This document shows, piece by piece, positions 15,918 through 25,435 of a stretch of DNA of 38,041 nt. Under the pieces are notes generated by a model that was not told where the DNA came from, ran no database searches, and was given only the letters and a program-made list of their open reading frames with translations. The position numbers and the translations under genes were made by a program. Numbering within the stretch: position 1 is the first letter of the stretch; each line of letters opens with the position of its first letter. Source of the stretch: an uncultured Acidobacteriota bacterium (GTDB lineage Bacteria; Acidobacteriota; Terriglobia; UBA7540); NCBI GenBank assembly GCA_937900045.1, contig CALCEB010000167.1, positions 1 through 38,041 of the forward strand, given 5' to 3'.

Positions 15918-18900
15918 TGTCGTTGACTCAATCCTTGCTACAACCCGTCTTTGATCATCCTTCCTTTGGCGCCGTGATTCAAATGTTGCGTCAAGGTTGC
16001 GGAGAAACCCCGTCCAATGGACTGGCCGGTTCCCTGAATGCCAAGAGCTCCGCCCGTCACAAGCTGGCAGTACCGGCCTCACCCGTGGCGGGGGCGAATG
16101 CCCAAACCCTCTCCACGATTGTAATTCGCAGCGAAACTCCCGCCGGGCAACCGATGGCCTGCTCGCTCTCTGGCCTCACGCGCGCAGCAAAAGCAATAGT
16201 GATTGCAGGGCTTGCCCACCGGTTGGGACGCCCGCTGCTGGTCGTGACGTCGGACAATGAATCTGCCGACCAAACTTCCCGCTCCGCCGGCGCTTTTCTT
16301 AATTGGCTCGAACCTGGCGCGGGAACTTCCATCCTTTCGCTCCCGGAATATGATTGTACTCCGTACGAGATGCGGTCACCCCATGCCGAAATCGCGGAGC
16401 GGCGCGCAGTGGCATTGTGGAGTGCGGCGGAGGGGCGAAGCCGGGTCTTGGTTTCACCACTCACTGCGGCTCTTGGCAGATTCAAAGACCGTTCTTACTA
16501 TGCCTCCTTAGCTTTGACTCTCAAAGTAGGCGATGAAGTGCCGCTTGACGACCTGATTGAGCATCTCGTCGCGGTAGGTTACGAACGGGGAGAACCCGTC
16601 GAGTCGGCCGGAAGCTTTTCCGTCCGGGGCGGAATCCTTGACGTGTTTCCACCGGAGGCCGAGTGGCCTTACCGCATTGAGTTCTTCGGAGACATGATTG
16701 ATTCATTGCGCCAGTTTGATCCCGGCACACAGAGGTCCCGTAAGGCTGTTCCCGCAGCTTCGCTCCTGCCGCTGTGCGAAATTCGCACTTCTTCAAAACT
16801 CTTCGAGTCCATCGTACAGGCGCTCGCCGGGCGGATTACAGGCCCCAATAATAGTGATGGGCAATCCTGGGTACCAGAATATTCTGGTAAATTTCCGGGA
16901 TGGGAATTTTTCGTCCCATTGGCGGACCCGCACCGGAATACAATTTTTTCTCTTCTGGAAAATCCCATCGTTGTCTGGGATGAGCCCCAGGACCTGCTCG
17001 CGCAGGGCAAGAGCATCTTCGAAAACTGGCAGGCGGCATATGACGAACTGCAGGATATGGTGCCGCCTCGCCCCCGGCCAGAAGAGTTTCTGCTCGGGTG
17101 GCCAGAGTTCAAGCGAGCCTACCAGGACTCTGCGCAGGTTGAGCTCAATGAGTTCGAAATCGCAGGGAGCAGAGATTCGGACCGGGGGCGGGAGCCAGGA
17201 AGCGGGAATTCGACCCCGGCGTTGACCGCAAACGAACTGCTTGACTCGCTGCCCGATGAAGTGATTGCCGACCTTGAGGCCGACTTAGGCTTAAAGAAGC
17301 CGCGCCGGGGGCTGAAAAAATCGAAGTTCCATGAGACAAGAGCCATTGAACCTCGCACGGAGTCAACCGGGGAGGCTGAGGCTGGAATTCCCGAAGCCCA
17401 TCCGGGGGCAGATGCTTCAGACATTGGGAAGGAAGCTGGTGGGATCGAGCCGGCAAAACTCAGGGAAATATTTTTGAGCGAAAACGGGGCGCCCGGAGCC
17501 GGCATGGCTGGCAATATCACAGGCCGGTTTGTGCTCATGTCGCGTCCTTCTCCGTTATTTCAAGGTGGAGTGAAAGCCTGGGTCGAGGAGGTCCGCGCGC
17601 ATATTTCCAAGCAGGAAACCGTGATTGTAGCCCTCGCGGTTGGAGGCAAAACCGATCGCATTCACGAGCTTCTCCGCGATTATGGCATCCCTTTCGTTGA
17701 CGCCACCGGCTCTGCCGGTAAAGGCCGCACAAACGAAACCGTGCCTAACGTAGGGTCCGAAGGGGTTCTTCATATTGCGCTGGGTGACATCGAGCGCGGC
17801 ACCACCATCCCGGACGCCCGGTTCGCGCTCTTTACAGATACGGATCTCTTCGGTGGAATCGCGTGGCGGAAGCCGGAAAGGCAGCGCAGAACCTCCGCAG
17901 CCCGTTTCATCTCTGACTTGAGCGACCTTAAAGTGGGGGATTACGTGGTGCACGTGGACCACGGCATCGGCCTCTATAACGGCTTGCGGCAGATTGATGT
18001 CGAAGGCCAGCGGCATGATTTTATGCTGCTGACTTACCAGGATGACGCCAAGCTTTATGTGCCGCTCGAGCGGCTGGATTTGGTGGAGAAATACCGCTCC
18101 GGCAGCGCACTTGAAGACGGGCCCCGGCCCGCCCTCGACCGGCTGGGCGGGACGGCGTGGGCGCGCACCAAGGCAAAAGTCAAAAAGGCCTTGCGCGATA
18201 TGACCGATGAGTTGTTGCGCCTCTATGCTGACAGAAAGATGAGCGGAGGCGTGGCTTGCGGACCGGACACCCCGTGGCAAAAGGAATTCGAAGAGGCCTT
18301 CGAATTTGAGGAGACAGCGGACCAATTGACAGCCATCCAAGCGATTAAAAGAGACCTTGAGAGCCCGGAGCCTATGGACCGGCTGTTGTGTGGCGATGTG
18401 GGTTACGGAAAGACAGAACTGGCCCTGCGAGCAGCCTTCAAAGTGGTTCAGGAGGGAAGGCAAGTCGCCGTGCTGGCGCCGACAACCGTCCTGGCATTCC
18501 AGCATTTCAACACTTTCCGGCGCCGGATGGCGCCCTTTCCCGTGCGCATCGAGATGGTCAGCCGCTTCCGGTCACCGGCGGAGCAGAAGCGAATTCTGGC
18601 CGAAACGCGCGATGGCAAGGTAGACATCCTGATCGGAACCCACCGGCTTCTCTCCAAGGACGCTGGATTCCGCGAGCTCGGACTGCTGATAGTTGATGAA
18701 GAGCAACGTTTCGGTGTGGCGGCCAAGGAGAAATTGAAGAGGTTCAAGTCCAACGTGGACGCGCTCACGTTGACGGCCACGCCCATTCCCCGCACCCTGC
18801 ATATGTCTCTCGGCGGCCTTCGTGATCTCTCTTTGATTGAAACACCGCCACGGGGAAGACTGGCCATCCAGACAACCGTTTCTCCGTTCAATCCTGGTTT

Positions 18901-19930
18901 GATCCAGGCGGCGATCTTGCATGAGCTGGAGCGCGAAGGCCAAGTCTATTTTGTTCACAACCGCATTGAATCGATCTTCAGCATCGCTGCCGTCGTAAAC
19001 CGGCTTGTTCCCACGGCTCGCCTGGCCGTGGCGCACGGGCAGATGGGCGAAGGAGAACTTGAAAAAGTGATGCTGAAGTTCATTCAGGATGAATATAACG
19101 TGCTGATCTCCACCGCGATCGTTGAGAATGGGCTGGATATCCCGAGAGCCAACACCATCATCGTGAATCGTGCAGACCGCTTCGGTTTGGCGGACCTCTA
19201 CCAGTTGCGCGGCCGGGTCGGAAGGTCGGACAAACGCGCCTACGCCTACTTCTTAGCGCCAGCGGAAAACGTGCTTACGCCGCTTGCCCGCCGCCGCCTC
19301 GCTGCGCTGAAAGAATTTTCCGATCTCGGGTCCGGCTTCCGGTTGGCGGCATTGGACCTGGAGTTGCGCGGCGCCGGGAATCTGCTTGGCGCTGAACAAT
19401 CTGGCCACTTGAATTCTGTTGGCATTGACCTTTACCTTAAACTACTCGAACAAAGTGTTGAAGAGGCCAAAGGGGAGGCGCCGAAACCGGAATTGCGAGT
19501 CACCCTCAAACTGGGGGTGGACATCAAGATCCCTGAATCGTATATCCCCGATGAGAGTCAACGTCTACGAATGTATAAGCGAATCTCGGCGATTGCCAGC
19601 CCCGAGGCCCGTATCGAACTCGAAACGGAAATGGTGGACCGGTTTGGCAGTCTGCCCGAATCCGTTTCAAACCTCCTGGATTACGCCCTGCTCAAGTCAA
19701 GCGCCGAAGAGATTCTGGTCGAAGCCATCGAACGTAAGACCGAAGAAGTCTGGCTGCGCTTTCACCCGGAAACATCCGTCCGGCCCGAAGACCTCAAGAG
19801 ATTTTTGAGCCGCCACCGGGATTCCAGCTTCCGTCCGGATGGAACCCTGCGAATCAAATTTCCTCCGGGCCGGGAATCATTGTTGGGCCGACTCCGAAAC
19901 AACTTGCAGGAGCTGCGGGCGGCGAATTAG
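15917..19930 (+). CDS. mfd: Transcription-repair coupling factor
   Basis: 1337 residues, longer than the usual 1150 or so. Order: UvrB-homology region (residues 1-400), an acidic low-complexity insert (about 415-540), domain 3, the RNA-polymerase-interacting CarD-like domain (KVGDYVVHVDHGIGLYNGL, about 672-690), then the translocase with Walker A GDVGYGKTE (826-834), DEEQ box (927-930), TATPIPRTLHMSL, GRVGRSDKRAYAY and a C-terminal TRCF domain (KIPESYIPDESQRLRMYKRI). Mfd removes stalled RNA polymerase at lesions and recruits UvrA. The start overlaps the hldC stop. The insert contains SDRGREPGSGNS and Glu/Ala/Gly-rich sequence and looks disordered; the frame is intact through it. Confidence 0.96.
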   Translation: MSLTQSLLQPVFDHPSFGAVIQMLRQGCGETPSNGLAGSLNAKSSARHKLAVPASPVAGANAQTLSTIVIRSETPAGQPMACSLSGLTRAAKAIVIAGLAHRLGRPLLVVTSDNESADQTSRSAGAFLNWLEPGAGTSILSLPEYDCTPYEMRSPHAEIAERRAVALWSAAEGRSRVLVSPLTAALGRFKDRSYYASLALTLKVGDEVPLDDLIEHLVAVGYERGEPVESAGSFSVRGGILDVFPPEAEWPYRIEFFGDMIDSLRQFDPGTQRSRKAVPAASLLPLCEIRTSSKLFESIVQALAGRITGPNNSDGQSWVPEYSGKFPGWEFFVPLADPHRNTIFSLLENPIVVWDEPQDLLAQGKSIFENWQAAYDELQDMVPPRPRPEEFLLGWPEFKRAYQDSAQVELNEFEIAGSRDSDRGREPGSGNSTPALTANELLDSLPDEVIADLEADLGLKKPRRGLKKSKFHETRAIEPRTESTGEAEAGIPEAHPGADASDIGKEAGGIEPAKLREIFLSENGAPGAGMAGNITGRFVLMSRPSPLFQGGVKAWVEEVRAHISKQETVIVALAVGGKTDRIHELLRDYGIPFVDATGSAGKGRTNETVPNVGSEGVLHIALGDIERGTTIPDARFALFTDTDLFGGIAWRKPERQRRTSAARFISDLSDLKVGDYVVHVDHGIGLYNGLRQIDVEGQRHDFMLLTYQDDAKLYVPLERLDLVEKYRSGSALEDGPRPALDRLGGTAWARTKAKVKKALRDMTDELLRLYADRKMSGGVACGPDTPWQKEFEEAFEFEETADQLTAIQAIKRDLESPEPMDRLLCGDVGYGKTELALRAAFKVVQEGRQVAVLAPTTVLAFQHFNTFRRRMAPFPVRIEMVSRFRSPAEQKRILAETRDGKVDILIGTHRLLSKDAGFRELGLLIVDEEQRFGVAAKEKLKRFKSNVDALTLTATPIPRTLHMSLGGLRDLSLIETPPRGRLAIQTTVSPFNPGLIQAAILHELEREGQVYFVHNRIESIFSIAAVVNRLVPTARLAVAHGQMGEGELEKVMLKFIQDEYNVLISTAIVENGLDIPRANTIIVNRADRFGLADLYQLRGRVGRSDKRAYAYFLAPAENVLTPLARRRLAALKEFSDLGSGFRLAALDLELRGAGNLLGAEQSGHLNSVGIDLYLKLLEQSVEEAKGEAPKPELRVTLKLGVDIKIPESYIPDESQRLRMYKRISAIASPEARIELETEMVDRFGSLPESVSNLLDYALLKSSAEEILVEAIERKTEEVWLRFHPETSVRPEDLKRFLSRHRDSSFRPDGTLRIKFPPGRESLLGRLRNNLQELRAAN

Positions 19931-19982
19931 AATCAAAGGGTGCCGGCCTTGCGCAGGCCCACACCGGGAAAGAAAGGCAAAC

Positions 19983-21008
19983 ATGAAACGAAAAGTTCGG
20001 GATTTTCTGTTAGGGCTGGCGGCGTTGTGCATCGTTTCGGGTCCGGCGATCGCTTCCCGCCAGATCATTGAGCGTATCATCGCGCGCGTGAACAACGAGA
20101 TCGTCACCATGCGGCAGTTTGATAGTCAGCGGTCGAAGCTCCACGACCAGCTTGCTCAACAATACTCCGGTTCCGAGCTCGACGAGCAGTTCAAAGAACA
20201 GAGTAAGAATCTGCTCCGCGACCTCATTGACCAGGACCTGATGGTGGAAAAGGCGAAGGACCTCAATATTAACGTGGACACCGATGTGGTGAAGCGCCTG
20301 GACCAGATTCGGGCGCAAATGAACTTGCCCACCATCAACGATCTTGAAAAAGAAGTAGAAAAACAGGGGATCATCTGGGAGGACTTCCAGGATAATATCC
20401 GCCGCAATCTGCTCATGCAGCGCGTGATCGAGCGTGAAGTGGGCTCGCGTATTATCATTACCGATGCCGATGCGCGGAAGTATTTTGAGTCGCATCAGAA
20501 ACAATTTGACTCGCCCGGTGGTGTCCGCCTGGCGGAAATTCTGGTAGCCACCGATAAGCATCCTCCCACTCAAGCTCAGAAATTAGCCAACCAAGCGTTG
20601 GCCTCGATTAAGGCAGGAGGCAAGTGGGAAGACCTTGTTAAAAAATATTCTGATGATTCCAGCGCGCAGAATGGCGGAGACGTTGGCTTTTTCAAAGATG
20701 GAACTTTGCTGCCGGCCATTTCCGGCGCCATTAAAAACGTCGATGTGAATGAGACCACGGGCATTATCCATACGAAATATGGGTACATGATCGTGAAGGT
20801 TCTGGAGCGGCGTAGCCCCGGAGTTCCCAAATTTGAGGAAGTCCGGACGGATGTAGAGAACGCGCTTTATCAAACCCAAATGCAACCGGCGCTCCGCCAA
20901 TATCTTTACAATCTCCGGAAGGAAAGCTACATCTTTCTGGCGCCCGGTTATGTCGATACCGGTTCTGAACCGCCTAACCAAACGATGCTCGCCCAAAAAA
21001 CAAAATGA
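19983..21008 (+). CDS. SurA/PpiC-type peptidyl-prolyl isomerase
   Basis: 341 residues. The ATG at 19983 begins a signal peptide (MKRKVRDFLLGLAALCIVSG, cleavage after AIA). RIIARVNNEIVTMRQFD is the standard SurA N-terminal entry. A helical chaperone region follows, then one parvulin domain (LAEILVATD, EDLVKKYSDDSSAQNGGDVG, GIIHTKYGYMIVKVLERR). It should act in the periplasm on outer-membrane proteins. With a single parvulin domain it is shorter than E. coli SurA. GAAAGG precedes the start, 52 bases after mfd. Its stop overlaps the next start (ATGA). Confidence 0.88.
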   Translation: MKRKVRDFLLGLAALCIVSGPAIASRQIIERIIARVNNEIVTMRQFDSQRSKLHDQLAQQYSGSELDEQFKEQSKNLLRDLIDQDLMVEKAKDLNINVDTDVVKRLDQIRAQMNLPTINDLEKEVEKQGIIWEDFQDNIRRNLLMQRVIEREVGSRIIITDADARKYFESHQKQFDSPGGVRLAEILVATDKHPPTQAQKLANQALASIKAGGKWEDLVKKYSDDSSAQNGGDVGFFKDGTLLPAISGAIKNVDVNETTGIIHTKYGYMIVKVLERRSPGVPKFEEVRTDVENALYQTQMQPALRQYLYNLRKESYIFLAPGYVDTGSEPPNQTMLAQKTK

Positions 21009-22045
21009 AATCCCAATATGTCGCGGATCTCGATCCGGGGACGCGCATTGACACCAGCTTTCTGGTTCAAAGCAAAGAGCGGAAGATCGCCCGCAACGGC
21101 AGCGCCTATCTGGACCTCATTCTGAGAGATTCGACCGGTAGCATCCGCGCCAAACTCTGGGATTGTGACCGTCCCGGCCTGGATTTTGAGCAGGACGACG
21201 TCGTTTCCGTTACCGGCTTACTCGAAAATTACCAGGGCACTCCGCAGCTTACCATTCGCAAAATCACGCGCCTCCACATTGAAGGGCTGGACCTGATCGA
21301 TTATCTCCCCAGGACCCGCCACGATCCGGACCAGATGTTTGGGCAACTGTTCGACCGAATCGAGCAGTTACCCGAAACTCCCCTCCGGGAGCTGCTCCTC
21401 GCCATCTTCACCGACCCTGAAATCACCACAAGATACAAGCTGGCGCCGGCGGCAGTGGTGATGCATCATGCCTTTCTCGGAGGTCTACTGGAGCATGTAA
21501 CGTCCTTACTGGACCTTGCGGATCGAGTTTGCGATCACTATGCATGGCTGGACCGCTCTTTGATCTTCGCGGGACTGCTTTTACATGATCTTGGAAAGGT
21601 TGAGGAAATCAACTTCGACCGGAGTTTCCGCTACACCACGCGGGGCCAACTTTTGGGACATATTACGATCGGGATTGAGATGATTCAGGAAAAGATCCGG
21701 AGTCTCCCGGGCTTCCCTGCTCCGCTTCGGGACAAGATTCTCCACTTGGTTCTATCTCATCATGGCAAGGCGGACTTCGGATCTCCCAAGGAACCAGTGT
21801 TCCCCGAAGCTCTGGTGGTTCACTACCTGGACGACCTGGACTCCAAGCTTCAAAGCATGTGCGAACAGTACGAGGCGGACAAGAATCGCCAGGGCGAATG
21901 GACCGGCCGCAACCGGGCGCTTGGCCGTGAGCTTCTGAAGGTTGCTCGCCCGGAGGAACCTCGGGAGGCTCTCTCTGCCGTCGCCGCGGCAGGAGATCAA
22001 AACACGGGCAAGGCGCCCCTCCAACATGCCGAGGAAAAGCCGTAG
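21005..22045 (+). CDS. YhaM-like 3'-5' exoribonuclease (OB fold plus HD domain)
   Basis: 346 residues. The first 95 form an OB-type nucleic-acid-binding fold (GSAYLDLILRDSTGSIRAKL, VVSVTGLLENYQGTPQLTI). The HD phosphohydrolase domain follows, with HHAFLGGLLEHV, LLLHDLGK (HD pair), GHITIG, LVLSHHG and a final YLDDLDSK metal ligand. This order is the YhaM/CBF1 family of metal-dependent exonucleases. The start overlaps the surA-like stop by ATGA, and the end overlaps the BlaI-like gene by 20 bases, so it lies within the operon. The C-terminal 30 residues are low-complexity. RNA rather than DNA as the substrate is family knowledge. Confidence 0.88.
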   Translation: MKSQYVADLDPGTRIDTSFLVQSKERKIARNGSAYLDLILRDSTGSIRAKLWDCDRPGLDFEQDDVVSVTGLLENYQGTPQLTIRKITRLHIEGLDLIDYLPRTRHDPDQMFGQLFDRIEQLPETPLRELLLAIFTDPEITTRYKLAPAAVVMHHAFLGGLLEHVTSLLDLADRVCDHYAWLDRSLIFAGLLLHDLGKVEEINFDRSFRYTTRGQLLGHITIGIEMIQEKIRSLPGFPAPLRDKILHLVLSHHGKADFGSPKEPVFPEALVVHYLDDLDSKLQSMCEQYEADKNRQGEWTGRNRALGRELLKVARPEEPREALSAVAAAGDQNTGKAPLQHAEEKP

Positions 22046-22469
22046 CCACCAGTTCGATATCCCGTCACTGGAGCTCGAGTGTATGAAGGCTTTGTGGTCC
22101 CTCGGGCAGGCGACGGTTCACCAGATTCGCAAGGAAATCGAGCCCCGCCGGCTCCTTGCGTATACAACGGTGATGACGGTCATGAATCGGCTGGCCCGCA
22201 AAGGCATTGCCAGCCGTGAAAAACAAGGACGAAGTCACCTCTACCATCCGGAGATTGCGGAACAAGCCGTCAGAAGCAGGGCAGTCGAAAAGCTCATCAA
22301 TAACTTTTTTGAAGGGTCGCCCCAAAAACTCCTCGAATATTTGCGAGCGCCTTCGAACGGGAGGGACGGTAGCGGTAATGGTTCGACAGACTCTAAACTG
22401 ATTGCCCCTAAATCGGTTCAGGGGCCGGGATATTCTGCCAATGAAGGCATCGACCCCAGCTTGCTCTGA
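22026..22469 (+). CDS. BlaI/MecI/CopY-family transcriptional repressor
   Basis: 147 residues. LELECMKALWSLGQATVHQI, then LAYTTVMTVMNRLARKGIAS and KQGRSHLYHPEI are the winged-helix features of the BlaI/MecI family. A short dimerisation helix (AVRSRAVEKLINNFF) follows and the last 45 residues are disordered. The ATG at 22026 lies inside the end of the yhaM-like gene. Members usually sit beside a BlaR1/MecR1 membrane protease, which is absent here. It may act on its own operon or on a distant target. The start is supported by family alignment; upstream codons are in another gene. Confidence 0.85.
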   Translation: MPRKSRSHQFDIPSLELECMKALWSLGQATVHQIRKEIEPRRLLAYTTVMTVMNRLARKGIASREKQGRSHLYHPEIAEQAVRSRAVEKLINNFFEGSPQKLLEYLRAPSNGRDGSGNGSTDSKLIAPKSVQGPGYSANEGIDPSLL

Positions 22470-22577
22470 ACCTTCGGGCAAAACTTATAGCCTGAAATTC
22501 GAAAAACATTTTCACTGCGAAAGCGCGGCAAAAAGGCCGCGCGGACCTGCCGGTTCCGGAGAAGCTTTGCATTCGCA

Positions 22578-23054
22578 ATGAACGAGACTCCCGTTGATCC
22601 CATGCTCTTTCAGGACGTAATCCAGAAGATCATTCCCCATCGTTATCCTTTCTTGCTCATTGATCGCGTCACCGAATTCACACCGGAGAAGAGAATCCGG
22701 GGTATTAAGCACTTTACTACCGCCGAACGATTCCTTTATGGATTTCAGCCTGAGACCCTGATCGTGCCTTGCGGCTTCCTCCTGGAAATGGTGACACAAC
22801 TGGGCGCAATTCTTGTCTTGGAACGGCCTGAAATGGAAGGCAAGATTGCAGTGATACTTCAGATTCCATCGGCGATCATGCATCTTCCGGTCATGGCAGG
22901 AGAATCCGTTGTTGCAGAAGCAGTTGCGTTGAAACTGCGGGAAAGCTTCGGAGAACTCCACGGCAAAATCTATCGTGGCCAGGAACTGGTCGCAGAGGGG
23001 CAGATGCGCTTCGCGATTGCCAGCACGGATAGCCTTATGCCTCAGGTATCCTGA
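22578..23054 (+). CDS. FabZ-like hotdog-fold 3-hydroxyacyl-ACP dehydratase
   Basis: 158 residues. IIPHRYPFLLIDRVTEF contains the catalytic His (His21), and the central helix PCGFLLEMVTQLGA keeps the catalytic Glu (Glu70). The usual FabZ stretch GHFPGHPVMPGV is replaced by YGFQPETLIVPCG, so this is a FabZ/FabA-like paralogue rather than an ordinary FabZ. It may act on an unusual acyl chain or in a polyketide-like or ladder system, which is speculation. The ATG at 22578 has GGAG about 15 bases upstream, which is weak. It follows the BlaI-like gene by 108 bases on the same strand. Confidence 0.75.
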   Translation: MNETPVDPMLFQDVIQKIIPHRYPFLLIDRVTEFTPEKRIRGIKHFTTAERFLYGFQPETLIVPCGFLLEMVTQLGAILVLERPEMEGKIAVILQIPSAIMHLPVMAGESVVAEAVALKLRESFGELHGKIYRGQELVAEGQMRFAIASTDSLMPQVS

Positions 23055-23143
23055 AGTCGAAACCCGTCTGGCGGCCGCCACGGCTCGATGGCCAATCACA
23101 CCGGCCTCTTGAATTCTTTGCCCTCGTACTGAGAGAATGATTC

Positions 23144-24160
23144 ATGCCCTTTGAGGAACTCAAAATCCGTCATGTTGCGATCCGTCCGGCCCACATCCTT
23201 GCTCCCATGGCCGGCATTACGGACACCGTCTTCCGCCGTTTCATCAAACAACTGGGCGGGTGCGGGCTCATTATGACTGAGTTTGTTTCAAGCGAGGGCA
23301 TGCTTCGCCAAAACCGCAAATCACAGCGGTTTCTTTACTACAAAGAAGAGGAACGGCCCATCACTGCGCAAATTTTCGGGTCGGACCCGGATCACCTTGC
23401 TGAGGCGGCGCGCATGATCGAGGACCTGGGCTTTGACATGATTGATTTGAACCTGGGTTGTCCCGCCAAAAAAGTGGTGAAGTGTGGAGGGTCCGGACTG
23501 CTGAGAGATCTTCCGCTGCTGGAGAGGATTTTCACACAGATCCGCAGCGCGGTTTCAATTCCTTTCACCATCAAAATGAGATCGGGTTGGAGCGATGAGG
23601 AAGTTGTCGCCGTGCCGGTGGCCCGTCTTGCCGAAAACTGCGGAGTGGAGGCGGTCGCTGTGCACCCCCGGACACGCATTCAGGGTTATAGCGGCCAAGC
23701 CAAATGGGAGATCATCCGCTCAGTTAAGGACAGCGTCAGGATTCCGGTTATTGGCAATGGTGATGTGATGACTCCTCCCAAAGCCTGGGCCCTTCACGGC
23801 GAAACCCAGTGCGATGCGGTGATGATCGGCCGCGCTGCACCCTCAAATCCTTGGATTTTTCGGCAAATGCTGGAATTTTCATTGACGGGCGCCTACGCCG
23901 AGCCGACGGAGCTCGACCGCTACAACTTGATCCGTTCTTACTATGCCATGTTAGTCGAGGAAGACATGCCGGGGGCCATTGGCAAGATGAAACAGTTCGC
24001 AAGCTGGTTCACCCACGGCGTGCGCAGTGGGGCTGAGCTTCGCCGCCAGGTTCAAAGCGCGGGCAATACTCGCGAAGTGCTGGATCGAGTCGATGAATTT
24101 TTTAGCAGGAATCCGGTTGCGCAGAGGGATCAAAGCTCAATGGCAATGGGCACTGTCTGA
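23144..24160 (+). CDS. dusB: tRNA-dihydrouridine synthase (DusB-like)
   Basis: 338 residues of FMN-dependent TIM barrel. HILAPMAGITDTVFR (start of the barrel), DLNLGCPAKKVVK with the catalytic Cys106, TIKMRSGW, VAVHPRTRIQGYSG and VIGNGDV are the Dus landmarks; DAVMIGRA binds FMN phosphate. It reduces uridine in tRNA D loops using NADPH. Length is normal. The DusB assignment rests on similarity of the GCPAKKV and HPRTRxQGYSG motifs. The gene is convergent with rsmI; the 143-base gap contains the small palindrome AAGGCCGGGCCTT at about 24186-24198. Confidence 0.92.
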   Translation: MPFEELKIRHVAIRPAHILAPMAGITDTVFRRFIKQLGGCGLIMTEFVSSEGMLRQNRKSQRFLYYKEEERPITAQIFGSDPDHLAEAARMIEDLGFDMIDLNLGCPAKKVVKCGGSGLLRDLPLLERIFTQIRSAVSIPFTIKMRSGWSDEEVVAVPVARLAENCGVEAVAVHPRTRIQGYSGQAKWEIIRSVKDSVRIPVIGNGDVMTPPKAWALHGETQCDAVMIGRAAPSNPWIFRQMLEFSLTGAYAEPTELDRYNLIRSYYAMLVEEDMPGAIGKMKQFASWFTHGVRSGAELRRQVQSAGNTREVLDRVDEFFSRNPVAQRDQSSMAMGTV

Positions 24161-24303
24161 GGCGGCTGGCGCAAACCCCAACATCAAGGCCGGGCCTTCA
24201 ATTTCCTGAAATTAGAATGCAGAAGTTCACCGTTCTTTGGGTACTGCCTCCAGAACTACCCGTGTAGCAGCTCGAACATTCTAAAAGGAGCGGAACTCTG
24301 GCA

Positions 24304-25215
24304 TTAACCCTCTAATCCCTTTTCTGCCTGCCATTGGCGGTACGCTTCGCTCTTCGAAATCCCCCGAGCCCTTGCCAACACTTTCAAGGCTCCACGATCG
24401 TCGAGGCTTCGCTCCTTCTTCAACCGTTCAACTTCATCACGAATGGAAGCCAGAGAAGCATCTTCTGCAGAACTATCAGAAGCGGGATCGTGCCCACCCA
24501 CCAGGACGGTAATCTCTCCCTTAATGCTCTTCGCCGCGAGCCGTCCGGCTAATTCCGCCACTGTTCCGCCCAGAAACTCCTCATGGATCTTAGTGACTTC
24601 CCGAGCCAGAACCACAGGGCGGTTCCCAAGAATTTTCTCGACATCCTCCAACATTTCCAGGATGCGATGCGGTGCCTCATAAAACACTTGCGTGCCAGGA
24701 ATCTCCTTGAGCTCACGCAAAGCCCGCTGCCGGGCGACGCCCTTCGGAGGCAGGAAACCCGCAAAATGGAAATGATCCACCGGGAGACCCGCGGCGCTCA
24801 GAGCCGCTACAAATGCTGAAGGGCCGGGTACCGGAACCACCGGGAAACTATGGCGGATTGCAAGCTTGATCAGGCGGTAGCCCGGGTCCGACACAATGGG
24901 CATGCCGGCGTCAGAAACCAGCGCAATTTGATTCCCTTCTTCGAGCCGTAGGATCAGTTCCGGGGCGCGCGTCATCTCATTGTGTTCGTGATAGCTGAGG
25001 GTGGGCGTGGCAATGCCGTAATGATCGAGCAGCTTCTTGGCGCGGCGTGTGTCCTCGCAGGCTATCAAGTCCACTTGCTTTAACGTCTCAACCGCCCGGA
25101 ACGTGATATCTCCCAGGTTGCCGATGGGAGTGCCGACCACGTACAGTTTTCCGCCCTTGGCAGGAACCCCTGCCCGATTTGAATTTGCAGCCTCAAACGT
25201 CGCTCTCGGATTCAT
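24304..25215 (-). CDS. rsmI: 16S rRNA (cytidine-1402-2'-O)-methyltransferase
   Basis: 303 residues. KLYVVGTPIGNLGDITFRAV and ACEDTRRAKKLLDHYGI are diagnostic for RsmI (tetrapyrrole-methylase fold). SYHEHNE, LVSDAGMPIVSDPGYRLI (SAM site), VPGPSAFVAALSAAGLP and FYEAPHRI follow. It methylates the 2'-O of C1402 in the ribosomal decoding centre. The ATG at 25215 has GGGAG upstream. The C-terminal 60 residues are charged helices (RDEVERLKKERSLDDRGAL), common in this family. Divergent from the FmdB gene. Confidence 0.95.
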   Translation of the reverse strand: MNPRATFEAANSNRAGVPAKGGKLYVVGTPIGNLGDITFRAVETLKQVDLIACEDTRRAKKLLDHYGIATPTLSYHEHNEMTRAPELILRLEEGNQIALVSDAGMPIVSDPGYRLIKLAIRHSFPVVPVPGPSAFVAALSAAGLPVDHFHFAGFLPPKGVARQRALRELKEIPGTQVFYEAPHRILEMLEDVEKILGNRPVVLAREVTKIHEEFLGGTVAELAGRLAAKSIKGEITVLVGGHDPASDSSAEDASLASIRDEVERLKKERSLDDRGALKVLARARGISKSEAYRQWQAEKGLEG

Positions 25216-25435
25216 TCACGCTCCCGCAAGCAGTTTCTTAAGAAGTGTATCAGGCCCACGAGTTCGAAGCAATTCCGCCTTGGCCCGAAGGTCGACGGCC
25301 CGTCGAGGAAATAGGGCTCCGCCGCCGTCCTTGGCTTGAATTCTTCCCGGTCATTTTTGAGCCGGCTTCGGTAGCAGTTTTGACCCCGGAATGGCGAGTT
25401 GATATACTTGGATTGAAAGTTTCCAGGAGGGTCGC

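Noticed and set aside
17160..17560. Frameshift or foreign insertion in mfd
   Set aside because: The frame is continuous and all downstream helicase motifs are intact. A lineage-specific disordered linker is enough.
22523..22542. GCGCGGC-AAAAAG-GCCGCGC hairpin upstream of the FabZ-like gene as a terminator
   Set aside because: There is no T-run and nothing else supports a regulatory role; such stems are frequent at this GC content.
24186..24198. AAGGCCGGGCCTT as a terminator between dusB and rsmI
   Set aside because: The palindrome is short with almost no loop and no T-run on either strand.
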